From assembly GCA_963738625.1 (NCBI GenBank), contig CAVTXH010000002.1, forward strand, positions 806,001 to 870,000: a stretch of DNA of 64,000 nt. The letters are read 5' to 3'. The position numbers and the translations under genes were made by a program. This document shows positions 19,882 to 28,955 of this stretch, in pieces (position 1 is the first letter of the stretch; each line of letters starts with the position of its first letter). Source of the DNA: UBA7672 sp963738625. Lineage in GTDB: Bacteria; Pseudomonadota; Alphaproteobacteria; Caulobacterales; Hyphomonadaceae. The notes beneath the pieces are model-generated. The model saw only the letters and a list, made by a program, of their open reading frames with translations, did no database searches and had not been told where the DNA came from.

Positions 19882-19981
19882 GCTAGTCCCTCCCGTACCG
19901 TTTCTATTCAGGCGCTTTCCGCAGCCTGCATGCAATGATCCCCGGCTATGCCGCGATTCATCGCAGGGCTGTTTACGCCAT

Positions 19982-21427
19982 CTATTGCGGCGGGCTAGTG
20001 GGCGGGACCTGCTCGGGCGGGCTTACAGGCTGGTCTGCGGGCGCTGGCGCCGGAGAGTTGATTGGGTTTGAGGCCGCCGGTGGCGGCGCGGTCACAGGCT
20101 CGGCGGCGGGTCCGGCGCTCAGCGCAGCCTCTGAATCGGCGGACGCAAACAGCGTGTACGGCAACGAGCCTATGACAGATGCGGACATGATGGTCGCCAG
20201 CGTGCCGGCGAACAGCGTCTTCCAGGCGAGCGACAGGAAGTCGGGTCGCCTTTCAGGGCACATGATCGAGAGGCCGCCGATCAGGATGCCCATCGAGCCG
20301 AAGTTGGCGAAGCCGCAGATCGCGTAGGTGATGATGGTGCGCGTGCGCTCCGTCATGTCGGCGACCGGCACCTTGCCGAGCTCGATGAAGGCGTAGAATT
20401 CGGTGAACACCGTCTTCATGCCGACGAAGCTGCCCGCCTTGACGGATTCCTCCACCGGCACGCCCGCCATGTACATGAGCGGCATGAACAGCCACCCAAG
20501 GATGCGGTCGAGGCTCAGCGGGACGCCGCCGACCCAGCCCGGCGGCACGATGCCGAGGATGGAGTTGGCGATGTAGACCAGCGCCAGCGCCGCGATCAGC
20601 ATCGTGGCGATGTTCCAGACGATGGCGATGCCATCCGTGGCGCCGGTCGCGAATGCGTCCATGGTCGAGTGATACTTGAAGTCGGTTTCAGCGGTCGCCT
20701 TCGACGTCTCCTCAGTCTCGGGCACGATGATCAGCGAGAGCGCGACGGCCGCGGGTGAGGCGATGATCGACACGGTGATGAGGTGGGCGGCGATGGCCGG
20801 CAGCGTGTCGCGCAGCAGCGAAACATAGACGACCAGAACCGAGCCCGCGATGGTGGCGAAGCCGGTCGCCATGACGATTAGCAGCTCCGAGCGCGTCATG
20901 ATCTTTAGGTAGGGTTTGATCAGCAGCGGCGCTTCGGTTTGGCCCATGAAGATGTTGGCGGCGACGGAAAGGCTTGTCGGTCCGCCCATGCCCATCGTAC
21001 GCTGGAAGATCAGCGCGAAGGCGTTGGTGATGACCTTCAGCACGCCCCAGTGCCACAGGATCGCGGACAGCGAGCCGATGACAATGATCAGCGGCAGCAG
21101 CTGGAAGATGAAGATCGGACCGGGCGTGCCGACGAGTTTTTCCCAGGCCACCTGATCGCCGATGAAAGGGCCGAAGACGAACTTGGTGCCTTCGCGCGTC
21201 GCGCGGATCAGCACGTCGATCCCGTCGTTCACGTTGGCGAGGCCGGCCCGGATGATCGGCACGCCGAACAGCAGCAGCGTGAACACGTATTGCATGACGA
21301 TCGCACCGAGCACGATCTTCCACGGGAATTTGCGCTTGTTCTCGGACAACAGCCACGCAATGCCGGCGACGAAGAACACGCCGACCACGGCGCGGGCGTT
21401 GTCCCAGCCCCACTCCAGATTTCCCAT
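19982..21427 (-). CDS. Concentrative nucleoside transporter (NupC family)
   Basis: The 481-residue membrane protein matches the CNT family: the core motif GQTEAPLLIKPYL (about residue 167), the gate segment with SVAANIFMGQTEA, and the C-terminal GFANFGSMGILIGGL. It couples nucleoside import to Na+ or H+. The last 55 residues are an Ala/Pro-rich tail (PAPAPADQPVSPPEQVPP) outside the transport core, which is unusual. It precedes the TonB receptor on the same strand with about 100 bases between, compatible with a shared uptake route. Confidence 0.88.
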   Translation of the reverse strand: MGNLEWGWDNARAVVGVFFVAGIAWLLSENKRKFPWKIVLGAIVMQYVFTLLLFGVPIIRAGLANVNDGIDVLIRATREGTKFVFGPFIGDQVAWEKLVGTPGPIFIFQLLPLIIVIGSLSAILWHWGVLKVITNAFALIFQRTMGMGGPTSLSVAANIFMGQTEAPLLIKPYLKIMTRSELLIVMATGFATIAGSVLVVYVSLLRDTLPAIAAHLITVSIIASPAAVALSLIIVPETEETSKATAETDFKYHSTMDAFATGATDGIAIVWNIATMLIAALALVYIANSILGIVPPGWVGGVPLSLDRILGWLFMPLMYMAGVPVEESVKAGSFVGMKTVFTEFYAFIELGKVPVADMTERTRTIITYAICGFANFGSMGILIGGLSIMCPERRPDFLSLAWKTLFAGTLATIMSASVIGSLPYTLFASADSEAALSAGPAAEPVTAPPPAASNPINSPAPAPADQPVSPPEQVPPTSPPQ

Positions 21428-21452
21428 GCCCGCCCTGCCCCTGTTTTAAGCG

Positions 21453-23528
21453 CTACGATTTTCGTTCGAGTTCGTCGGCGAGCGCTTTGGCGCCGTAGAT
21501 CTTGCGCAGACCTTCAAGAATGAGCTGGCTCGACAGCGATACGCACCGGTTCAGCGCCGCATCGAAGCCGTACGCGCCGCCGGTCGAGTGGATATTGCCG
21601 TCAAAAGCGAGGCCGACGATGCGGCCTTCGCTGTCGATGACGGGTGAACCCGAATTGCCCCCGACGATATCGTTGGTGGAGACGAAATTCTGCTGCGTCT
21701 TGCCGTCCAGCTTGTTCTTCCCCCCGGCCCATTTGGCGCCGAGGTCGAAGGGATAGGCCCCGGTGGCGCGATCCCACAGGCCGGACACGTAGGTGAAGGC
21801 CGGAACCTGGCCGAACACCGGGTCCACCCAGCCCTTCACGACGCCATAGGAAAGACGCAGCGTGAATGTGGCATCAGGATAGATCTCCTGCCCCATCACG
21901 TCGAAGCGCAGGCCAGCGACCTTTTCTGCGGCGATGGAACTTGGCCCAGACACGGTGCTTTCATACTTGGCTCGGGCGGCGCGGGCAGCCGCGTCAACGC
22001 GCTTGACCAAGACAATAGCCGGGTCGCTGGAAGAGCCTATCAGCGCCGGGTTGTCCCAAAGCTTCTTGCGGAATGCAGCGTCGCCGATCAGGGACGAAGC
22101 GAGGATTTCCCTGGCGATCTCGGTCGAAGTGCGCGAGCCGAACAGCGCCTTCACCGCAGCGTTGTCGGCGCCGAGATATTCGCGCGTCTTGTCGAGCCAG
22201 AAACGGATCGCGAGCTCCTCGAGCACCGGGTGGACAGGCGCTTCGGCAAGGACGGCGCGCTGGGTCGACGCAAGGCGCGAGGGCGAGAATTCAGGCAGAC
22301 GCTGAACATCCGGCTTGGCCCGCTCCGCCGCGGCGCGAACGAGCGTGCGCGCATCGTTGAGCAGAACGGAGCCGGCGCCGAAGCGGACTTCGAGAATCTG
22401 GTGCGGCAGGTAGACCTGCTTCTGCGCAACGATCAGCGCCTGAATTTCGGCAAAGGGATCGCCATACTTGGAGCGCAGCTTGGCGTCGGCGGCGAGCGCA
22501 TCGCGGAGCTTCTTCTCCTCCGCGGCGCGGACGGCGAAGAAGGACGGCTCGACCAGCGCGCCGCGTTGGCCGCGATAGACCTTCAAAGAGTTCTCGACGC
22601 TGAGCAGCGCCTCGTTCACCTGTCGCGATTCCTCCTCGCCCTTGGCGCCCTCGGCGGTCAGCGCCCCCCGCATCTGGGCGAGATACTCGACCCGGTATGG
22701 CAGGAAATGGTCGCGCTGGAATTCGAGCTGGGCGACAGTGAGCAGGCGTTCGGTCGAAGCGGGATGGCCGGAGACGAAGACCAGTTCGCCTTCCTTCGCG
22801 CCGGCGGGATCGAGCTGGAGCGCATCGGGAAAGGTGGCGGGCCTGCCCTCGTGGTACAACCGAATTAGCGCCATGTCGTAGGCATAGCGCGGAAAGTTGA
22901 AATTGTCCGGGTCGCCGCCAAAGAACGCCGCCTGGATTTCCGGGGCGAAGGCAAGCCGCAGATCGTCATACCGGTCGTAGGTGTAGAGCTTGTACTGGCC
23001 GCCACGATAGAGCGAGACGACCTCGCAGCGCTTGCGACGATCTTCGCCGCAGGCCTGCTTCTCGATTGCAGCGATCTCGGTTGCGCGCACCGTGCTTGCC
23101 TCGGCGGCCGGGACATTGGCGGTCGACTTCTTCACGCGGCCCGTGACATCGGTGATCGACTGGAGAATGGATGCTTCGGCGCCCGGGCAGATTTTTTCGT
23201 CCTGGCGACGGGCGGCGAGGAAGCCGTTGGCGACATAGTCGTTGGCGGGGCTTGAAAGGTCGCTGGCGCAGGCCGAGATGCAGTGATGGTTGGTCAGGAC
23301 GAGCCCATCCTTCGACACTACGGCGCCGGAACAGCCGTCATCGAGCCGCACCGACGTTCTGCGGACGCGGTCGAGCCATTTCTGGTCGGGCGCGAAGCCG
23401 TACAACTTGCCCACCTTCGCAGAGGGGAAGCCGTCAAACGTCCACATACCCTCGTCGGCCGCGGCCTGCGGAGCCAAAAACGGCAAAGCAAAGGACGCAA
23501 TCGCAGCCAGCGCGAGCGGTGTTCGCAT
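21453..23528 (-). CDS. S46-family dipeptidyl-peptidase (DPP7/DPP11 type)
   Basis: This 691-residue protein has a signal peptide and the chymotrypsin-like catalytic residues of family S46: His in LTNHHC (about 81), Asp in GGDPDNFNFPR (about 208) and Ser in GGNSGSPV (about 637). Between them lies the helical cap region of about 300 residues typical of these enzymes. S46 peptidases remove dipeptides from peptide N termini in the periplasm. Whether this one prefers hydrophobic or acidic residues cannot be decided by eye. It starts 25 bases upstream of nupC on the same strand. Confidence 0.9.
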   Translation of the reverse strand: MRTPLALAAIASFALPFLAPQAAADEGMWTFDGFPSAKVGKLYGFAPDQKWLDRVRRTSVRLDDGCSGAVVSKDGLVLTNHHCISACASDLSSPANDYVANGFLAARRQDEKICPGAEASILQSITDVTGRVKKSTANVPAAEASTVRATEIAAIEKQACGEDRRKRCEVVSLYRGGQYKLYTYDRYDDLRLAFAPEIQAAFFGGDPDNFNFPRYAYDMALIRLYHEGRPATFPDALQLDPAGAKEGELVFVSGHPASTERLLTVAQLEFQRDHFLPYRVEYLAQMRGALTAEGAKGEEESRQVNEALLSVENSLKVYRGQRGALVEPSFFAVRAAEEKKLRDALAADAKLRSKYGDPFAEIQALIVAQKQVYLPHQILEVRFGAGSVLLNDARTLVRAAAERAKPDVQRLPEFSPSRLASTQRAVLAEAPVHPVLEELAIRFWLDKTREYLGADNAAVKALFGSRTSTEIAREILASSLIGDAAFRKKLWDNPALIGSSSDPAIVLVKRVDAAARAARAKYESTVSGPSSIAAEKVAGLRFDVMGQEIYPDATFTLRLSYGVVKGWVDPVFGQVPAFTYVSGLWDRATGAYPFDLGAKWAGGKNKLDGKTQQNFVSTNDIVGGNSGSPVIDSEGRIVGLAFDGNIHSTGGAYGFDAALNRCVSLSSQLILEGLRKIYGAKALADELERKS

Positions 23529-23972
23529 CAGCAGAGCCTTCAGTTTTGCGACCCCAAACGATGGACCCTAGCAGCGCCCTAGATTGGCTCAAGCTTCATT
23601 GCGGACCGGGCCTGCGACCGGCCGCCCCCGAAGGGGCATTACCACAGGTTTCACCCGGGAACGCCGGATTCCGGTAGCTGTTGCAGGCGCGACGTCGGCG
23701 AGCCGCATAATTGCGCCTGTGCCTGTGCCTGGGTCGGGGTGGGCAACCTCAATCAGCTGATCCGCATCTCGGCCGACGCCAACCGGCTCTGGGACCAGGC
23801 GCCGGAACAGGCGGGCGATGACGAATTTCGGGCGCAGCTGCGCTCAATCTTCGTCGCGCCGCGCGTCGCTGCGACGCTGCAGACGCGCGTAGCGACGCGC
23901 GGCGCGACGCCTGCGGAGACGAGGGAAGCGGCGCTGGGGCTTGGCGCCCCAATCCGAACTGAAACGTCGCGA
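23529..23972. other. Gene-poor stretch between peptidase and cytochrome genes
   Basis: No convincing gene is visible in these 444 bases. A plus-strand open stretch from GTG 23739 encodes GNLNQLIRISADANRLW, which weakly recalls the NNLNQ segment of MobC-type mobilisation proteins. It lacks a credible beginning and runs on as a shadow of the cytochrome gene, so it is not called as a gene. Confidence 0.4.
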
Positions 23973-24326
23973 CTAGCGCCGCGCCGGGTTGCCGCTGTCG
24001 GCCTGCTGCTGGGGCGCAAGCGTGTGGACGTAGGCAAGCAGGTCGCTGGCGATCGCGGGCTTGATCGCAATGCCGTTGATCGAGGGGTGCAGCGTCCCCA
24101 GCCAGTTGGCGAACACCTCCGCGTTCCGCTTCTCCGACTTGGCAATCAGGGCGAAGGGCGGCGCCATATCGAGCGGCGACTTAGCCTGGTCCTTCTCGAT
24201 CGCATGGCAGCCCGAGCAGAGTTGCTGGGCGAAGGCCTTTCCGCGAAGGGGATCGCCGTCATCCGCCCACGCTGGCGCAAGAAGCGAAAGCGCTGCGACG
24301 CCGGCGATACATGTCCTCATCAGCAT
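23973..24326 (-). CDS. Small periplasmic cytochrome c
   Basis: The 117-residue protein has a signal peptide ending at PAWA and one heme c site, CSGCH, near residue 35. A Met in the C-terminal half is the probable second axial ligand. It is a class I monoheme cytochrome for electron transfer in the periplasm. The ATG at 24326 follows GGGAGGACTTCA; the upstream in-frame start is rejected because it would put a basic stretch before the signal peptide. A second cytochrome c gene lies 79 bases upstream on the same strand, so they are likely expressed together. Confidence 0.85.
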   Translation of the reverse strand: MLMRTCIAGVAALSLLAPAWADDGDPLRGKAFAQQLCSGCHAIEKDQAKSPLDMAPPFALIAKSEKRNAEVFANWLGTLHPSINGIAIKPAIASDLLAYVHTLAPQQQADSGNPARR

Positions 24327-24405
24327 TGAAGTCCTCCCGTGGCGCATACGCATAGGAAGACGCGCTGGCGGGACGATCCTTGATCCACGTCAAAGCAAGG
24401 CGCCG

Positions 24406-24744
24406 TCACTTATCGGCGGGCGGCGGGGATTTCAGGCCGCGAATGTAGGCTATCACATCGCCGAGATCATCGCTGTGCACGATCAGGTTCGGCATCGTTT
24501 TGTGCGAGCTGTGGAGCCAGGCGGTCAGCGCCATCGGCGTCATGCCGGGAACGTTAGCAACAGTAACGAAGCTCGGCGCTGCCCGCACCGGCGACTGCTT
24601 GGTCGCGGCCTCCACGGCATGGCACTCAGCGCACCGGTCGCGCACATAGACCAGTCCGCGAGCTGGACTGCCGAGGTCTTGGGCGAAAGCGACGGGGCCC
24701 AGGGCCGCCGCAAGAAGCAGGCTTACAACTGAGACCAGGCGCAT
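24406..24744 (-). CDS. Small periplasmic cytochrome c (second copy)
   Basis: This 112-residue protein has a signal peptide (ending AFAQ) and one heme c site, CAECH, about residue 41, with a later Met-rich segment (HKTMPNLIVH) that can supply the axial ligand. It is a relative of the neighbouring cytochrome. The ATG at 24744 follows GGAG. No oxidase or dehydrogenase partner is adjacent, so the electron donor is unknown. Confidence 0.85.
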   Translation of the reverse strand: MRLVSVVSLLLAAALGPVAFAQDLGSPARGLVYVRDRCAECHAVEAATKQSPVRAAPSFVTVANVPGMTPMALTAWLHSSHKTMPNLIVHSDDLGDVIAYIRGLKSPPPADK

Positions 24745-24831
24745 GACGATGCTCCATGGACGTGAACCGTCCAGGCAAGGGAGCCATGCAGGTGAGGCAG
24801 CCGCTTTGACCCTGATCAACCCATTTGCGGG

Positions 24832-25467
24832 TTACCAGGCGGCGTCGCCGTCCTTCCTCAGGTAAATTGTGTTCTTGGGCGCGGCCATAACGCGGCGCAG
24901 GATCGGCTCGAACGCTGAGAGCGGCATGGACTCGTAGGCGCTGTCGAAGGCCGGCTGGTCGAACATATGGCAGAACTGGGCGCAGTATTCGAAGTGCGGA
25001 TGGCCTCGGAACTGCTCGCGCATGTTCCGGTCGAGGCCGAGATGGTGGAAGAAATAATAGCCCTGGAAGATGCCGTGGTTGAGCACCATCCAGTGGTTGG
25101 CTTCGGACACGAAGGGTTTGAGGATCGCCGCGCCGATATCCGGGTGGTTGTAGACGCCGAGCGTGTCGCCGATGTCGTGGATCAGCGCGCAGACGACGTA
25201 CTCCTCGTCCATCCCTGCCCTGTGGGCGCGCGTGGCGGTCTGCAGCGAATGCTCGAGCCGATCTATCGGGAAGCCGCCGCAATCGCCCTTCAGCAGGTTG
25301 AGGTGGGCAAGGACGCGATCGACATGGCGGCCTTTGAAGACCTCGTTGGCTGAAGCGATCTTCTGCCAGTCTTCGGCAGTGGCGTTGGTGAACGCGGTGA
25401 ACGTGGCGCGGCCCATCGGTTCGTCATGGGCGGCGGCTTCGGGCGGGTGTTTGAGATCGTCGGCCAT
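24832..25467 (-). CDS. HD-domain protein (PhnZ/MIOX-like)
   Basis: The 211-residue protein has an HD metal-binding core: LEHSLQTATRA, then CALIHDIGD with the His-Asp pair, and later HHLGLD. The EHSLQ plus LIHDIGD pattern recalls PhnZ-like and myo-inositol-oxygenase-like HD proteins, some of which are di-iron oxygenases rather than phosphohydrolases. It could be either; substrate unknown. It lies 87 bases upstream of the cytochrome pair on the same strand. Confidence 0.75.
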   Translation of the reverse strand: MADDLKHPPEAAAHDEPMGRATFTAFTNATAEDWQKIASANEVFKGRHVDRVLAHLNLLKGDCGGFPIDRLEHSLQTATRAHRAGMDEEYVVCALIHDIGDTLGVYNHPDIGAAILKPFVSEANHWMVLNHGIFQGYYFFHHLGLDRNMREQFRGHPHFEYCAQFCHMFDQPAFDSAYESMPLSAFEPILRRVMAAPKNTIYLRKDGDAAW

Positions 25468-25553
25468 GGTGGACCTCGTATTGCCTGCCGCCTGCTAGCG
25501 TAGGCCGCAAGGATTGGCAAATACGAAGGCCGTCCAGACGCTCAAGCGGCCGC

Positions 25554-26027
25554 TCAGGGCCGGCGCGTGCCGGGAGGTCCGGTCAGCTCCAGATCTTGCG
25601 CGTCGGCGCCTCCTTCATCGCGGTCTTCGGTCCAGCTGCTGCGCGGCGGGGCGAAGAAATCGACTTCGATGCTGGTTTCCAGCGCCTCGATCGAGTGCGG
25701 GGCGTGGGCTGGAATGACGATCACCTGTCCTGCCCTGAGGTTGTGGGCCTCGCCGCCGACGATGAAGCGAAGGCGGCCTTGCTGGACATAGCTGACCTGC
25801 TCGCTGCTGTGGGTATGGACGGGCACCTTGGCGCCTTTCCGCATGTCGTAGATCGCCATGGTCGATTTTTCGGCCGTGATGTAGCGGCGGAGCAAGCCGG
25901 GCGAGATGCGCTCGGCCTTCATCGCGCCGATGTCGTGCACGACGGCCGGCTTGGAGGCGGTCGTGCAGGCGCCGAGCGCCACAGCTGCGACTGCAGTTGC
26001 GATTCCGGGAATGACGTATCGGCGCAT
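25554..26027 (-). CDS. Cupin-domain lipoprotein
   Basis: The 157-residue protein has a lipoprotein signal with lipobox ALGAC, then a single cupin domain. The metal ligands are visible as HTHSSEQVSYVQQGRL (His, His, Glu) and PAHAPH (His). A Pro/Asp-rich tail follows. A mononuclear metal cupin in the envelope is implied; the reaction is unknown. The start at 26027 gives a clean signal peptide; an ATG five codons upstream (26042) is also possible. Confidence 0.75.
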   Translation of the reverse strand: MRRYVIPGIATAVAAVALGACTTASKPAVVHDIGAMKAERISPGLLRRYITAEKSTMAIYDMRKGAKVPVHTHSSEQVSYVQQGRLRFIVGGEAHNLRAGQVIVIPAHAPHSIEALETSIEVDFFAPPRSSWTEDRDEGGADAQDLELTGPPGTRRP

Positions 26028-26163
26028 GAGACCAGCCCTCATCTTGCGTCACGACCCACCAGCGAGTCAGGCGATAGCATGAGGACGGAGCGCGAGGAAC
26101 CCGCCCGCAGCGGACCAGTTACTTCGGCTTCCTCCTGGGACCTACGGCGTCTGGTTAGAGCCA

Positions 26164-26700
26164 TCAGTCGCTGGTCCAGACGCGTTCGAACTTTTCGCCA
26201 GTCCAGTAGAATTGGCTGCCGCCGGATTCGAAGCCGAAGAATTCGATCGATGGCAGCGGGATATCGACGAACGGCACGCCCTTCTTGCAGCCTGGATCCT
26301 TCTCGTCATAGCCCTTGCCGCACGTTGTCTGCGTGCGGCCGGGCTTCGCCGTGCCGACCGCCATGGCCTGCACATTGCCGATGCGGCCGTCGGTCAGTTC
26401 GATCGGCGCAGCGGACTTACTGACGAAGGCGTAGAGCGCGTAGGTCTTGGCGACGCGATTGACGAGCAACTCCGCGCTGTCGGCGACGCCGTCGCCGTCG
26501 AAATCACCTTCGGCCCGGAGATAGCGGCCGGGCTTGTTCTTGCGGAATTCGAGGTTCGGGCCGGCGAGATCGGCATGTGTTGGGCGCTCCCAGCCATCAG
26601 GCAGGGCGGGCTGGGTTTGGGCGGTGGCAGGAGACAGGCTGGCGAGCAGCGCGAGGGTCGTGCTGATGACGCGGACAGATGAAGTCCTGACCTTCCCCAT
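26164..26700 (-). CDS. Secreted protein with calcium-loop-like motif
   Basis: This 178-residue protein has a signal peptide (ending PATAQ) and the segment GDFDGDGVADSAELLVN, an Asp-rich loop like those of FG-GAP or dockerin-type calcium sites. Two cysteines lie in TTCGKGYDEKDPGCKKG. No family name is recognised. The role is unknown. The ATG at 26700 is favoured because it begins the signal peptide. The frame is open further upstream to 26790. Confidence 0.6.
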   Translation of the reverse strand: MGKVRTSSVRVISTTLALLASLSPATAQTQPALPDGWERPTHADLAGPNLEFRKNKPGRYLRAEGDFDGDGVADSAELLVNRVAKTYALYAFVSKSAAPIELTDGRIGNVQAMAVGTAKPGRTQTTCGKGYDEKDPGCKKGVPFVDIPLPSIEFFGFESGGSQFYWTGEKFERVWTSD

Positions 26701-26836
26701 AGCGGCTCTCGGGCCCCCGAAGCCCGGATATTGGTTGTTGCTCTCCGGCCCTCGCTTGCGCTCAGGCGTTCGTCGCTTGATTTGATTCACCGGATCAAAT
26801 CATCCGGCCGATGCTCCGCATCGTCCCAACCGCGCC

Positions 26837-28057
26837 TCACCCAGCCATAATCATTTGCGCCATGATGTTGCGCTGGATCTCGTTGGAGCCGGCGTAGATC
26901 GAGGTCTTGCGGTTGTTGAAGTAGGCGCCTGCGGACGTGATCAGGTGTTCCGGCGCCGGCAACGGTTCGTTGGAGCGGCCTTCGAGGTGGGCATACGTGT
27001 CCTGCACGAACGGATTGCCGTAGACGCCGGCGGCTTCGAGCACGATTTCCGTGACCTTCTGGCCGATCTCCGACCCGCGGGTTTTCATCAGCGACGACAT
27101 GGCGCCGACGGACTGGCCGGATGATAGCTTGTCGAAGATGCGGCGTTCGGTGGCGTCCAGCGCCTCGATCTGGATTTCGAGGTCGGCGAGCTTGCGCGCG
27201 AAATCGGGATCCTCGATCAGCGGACGGCCAGCGGCGGTTTCGATCTTCGCCAGCTCGCGCGCCTTGCGCAGCGCGTTGCGGTTGCTGGGGGCGTAGGCCG
27301 AGCCGCGCTCAAAGGTGAGAAGGTATTTGGCGCAGGTCCAGCCTTCGCCTTCCTTGCCGACGAGGTTGTCGACGGGGACTTTGACGTTGTCGAAGAAGAC
27401 CTGGTTGATCTCCTGGTCGCCGACAGGCGTGTCGTCCAGCGTGTTGATGGCCTGGATGGTGATGCCCGGCGACTTCATGTCGACAAGGATGAAAGAGATG
27501 CCGTTCTGTTTCTTCTCCTCCTTCGAGGTGCGGACGAGGCAGAATATCCAGTCGGCCCACTGCGCGTAGGTGGTCCATGTCTTGGAGCCGTTCAAGATGT
27601 AATGATCGCCTTCGCGCTTGGCGCTCATAGACAGGCTGGCGAGGTCGGAGCCCGAGCCGGGCTCGGAATAGCCCTGGCACCACCAGACCTCAGAGTTGCG
27701 GATCGGCGGAAGGAATTTCTTCTTCTGCGCGTCATTGCCGAATTTCATGATGACGGGCGCGCACATGCGTACGCCCATGGACGAGTTGCGCGGGCAGCCG
27801 GCGAGCGACATCTCCATCTCGAAGATGTACTTCTGCGTCTGGTTCCAGCCAGGGCCGCCATGCTCGTCCGGCCAGTTGGGAACGAGCCAGCCCTTCTTCG
27901 CCAGCGCCTTCTGCCAGGCCTTTTGATGCACCTCGTCTAGCGAGCCGTTCTTGGAGAGCGTCATGCGCTTCTTGAGATCGTCGGTGAAGTTCTCGGCGAT
28001 CCAGGCGCGGACTTCGTCGCGGAACTTCAGTTCCTCGGTGGTGAATTCGAGATCCAT
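26837..28057 (-). CDS. Acyl-CoA dehydrogenase, pimeloyl-CoA large-subunit type
   Basis: The 406-residue flavoprotein carries the motif YSEPGSGSDLASL (about 130-142) and the C-terminal IYAGSNEIQRNI. The usual catalytic Glu position in that last motif is Ala/Gly; Glu250 in LLTFERG probably replaces it, as in isovaleryl-CoA dehydrogenase. Sequence style matches the large subunits of heteromeric acyl-CoA dehydrogenases for dicarboxyl- or steroid-type chains. The ABM gene lies just downstream, with only 1 base between its stop and the start here, read in order ABM then this gene. A close relative is at 34646-35842. Confidence 0.88.
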   Translation of the reverse strand: MDLEFTTEELKFRDEVRAWIAENFTDDLKKRMTLSKNGSLDEVHQKAWQKALAKKGWLVPNWPDEHGGPGWNQTQKYIFEMEMSLAGCPRNSSMGVRMCAPVIMKFGNDAQKKKFLPPIRNSEVWWCQGYSEPGSGSDLASLSMSAKREGDHYILNGSKTWTTYAQWADWIFCLVRTSKEEKKQNGISFILVDMKSPGITIQAINTLDDTPVGDQEINQVFFDNVKVPVDNLVGKEGEGWTCAKYLLTFERGSAYAPSNRNALRKARELAKIETAAGRPLIEDPDFARKLADLEIQIEALDATERRIFDKLSSGQSVGAMSSLMKTRGSEIGQKVTEIVLEAAGVYGNPFVQDTYAHLEGRSNEPLPAPEHLITSAGAYFNNRKTSIYAGSNEIQRNIMAQMIMAG

Positions 28058-28058
28058 C

Positions 28059-28349
28059 CTACTTCACCTTGTCCATGCGGGTAATCTTCGGGGCGCCGTC
28101 CATATAGGCGCCCATCAGCTTGCCGATCCGCTTGAAATGCTCGGCGGCGCGATGCGCGGCGACGGCGTCGGCATCCTTGTACTGCTCGAGGAAGATGTAC
28201 TTGGTTGTCTCGCCCTGCACCTTGAACAGCCGGTAGAACATGATGCCCGGCTCGTTGGCGTTGACGGCGGCTTCCATTTCCATGGCGAGCTTCTCGAACT
28301 CGGCCTGGCTGCCCTCTTTCACCGTGATTTCCGCGACTGCGCCTAGCAT
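28059..28349 (-). CDS. Antibiotic biosynthesis monooxygenase (ABM) domain protein
   Basis: The 96-residue protein is one ABM ferredoxin-like domain: AVAEITVKEGSQAEFEKL, MFYRLFKVQGETTKYIFLEQYKD with an aromatic core, and a final HFKRIG helix. Such small dimers act as quinol or heme monooxygenases or have no catalytic role. The ATG at 28349 follows GGAGG at good spacing. The gene precedes and nearly touches the acyl-CoA dehydrogenase gene, so they form an operon. Confidence 0.85.
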   Translation of the reverse strand: MLGAVAEITVKEGSQAEFEKLAMEMEAAVNANEPGIMFYRLFKVQGETTKYIFLEQYKDADAVAAHRAAEHFKRIGKLMGAYMDGAPKITRMDKVK

Positions 28350-28451
28350 CCCCGTGTCCTCCGCATTTTTCCGTAGAATAGGGGTTACAGCCTGGGTGGC
28401 AATCCAGACCGCGCGAGGCGCGAATGCGCTGTAATTCCTGCATCGGACCCT

Positions 28452-28952
28452 GTGCAACCGATCCCCGGAGGGCCTAGGCTCGCAGACATGCTGGCGAGGC
28501 CGGATGGCTGGATACAGACCATGCTGGATACATTGACGATTGCTAGGCCGGACGCCGAGGCGGCGCCGGCGGACCCTGCCCCCGACCCGAGGCGGCGGAT
28601 CATCCTTCTGTCGGGCGAGTGGCGGCTGCCTGGATGCCTGCTGCATCTGGAGGCGACCATCTTTGCTTCGGGCGACGGCGCGGCGCAGGGGGACATCTTC
28701 TGGACCAATGTGGATACGCCGACCGCGCCTGCCGATCTTGCGTGCACCGAACTGGTGCGCGGGACAGCGGATGGCGCAATCATCGATATCAGGGGCTACA
28801 AGATCGACGTGCCGCTGATCCGCGAACACTACCGCATCGCGCTGCTGGGCGATGGACGTGCAGGCGCGTTCGCCGGCGTGAGCAGCGTGCATGACGAGAT
28901 ATGGGACGCGGAGCTTTCGGGGACGTATCAGGTCGTCGAAGAGAAGGCGTAG
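28452..28952 (+). CDS. Hypothetical protein
   Basis: This 166-residue protein (if the GTG at 28452 is used) has an acidic, beta-rich body with a segment IILLSGEWRLPGCLLHLEA and no signal peptide or membrane segment. ATG codons at 28488 and 28521 are alternative starts and none has a strong ribosome binding site. I recognise no family. It is divergent from the ABM operon and convergent with the secreted protein at 28956. Confidence 0.55.
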   Translation: MQPIPGGPRLADMLARPDGWIQTMLDTLTIARPDAEAAPADPAPDPRRRIILLSGEWRLPGCLLHLEATIFASGDGAAQGDIFWTNVDTPTAPADLACTELVRGTADGAIIDIRGYKIDVPLIREHYRIALLGDGRAGAFAGVSSVHDEIWDAELSGTYQVVEEKA

Positions 28953-28955
28953 GCC

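Noticed and set aside
18631..19938. Plus-strand frame of 435 residues opposite the TonB receptor gene
   Set aside because: Antisense shadow of a well supported receptor gene.
23739..23960. GNLNQLIRISADANRLW as a MobC mobilisation gene
   Set aside because: No proper start, the similarity covers only a few residues, and the rest of the frame shadows the cytochrome c gene on the other strand.
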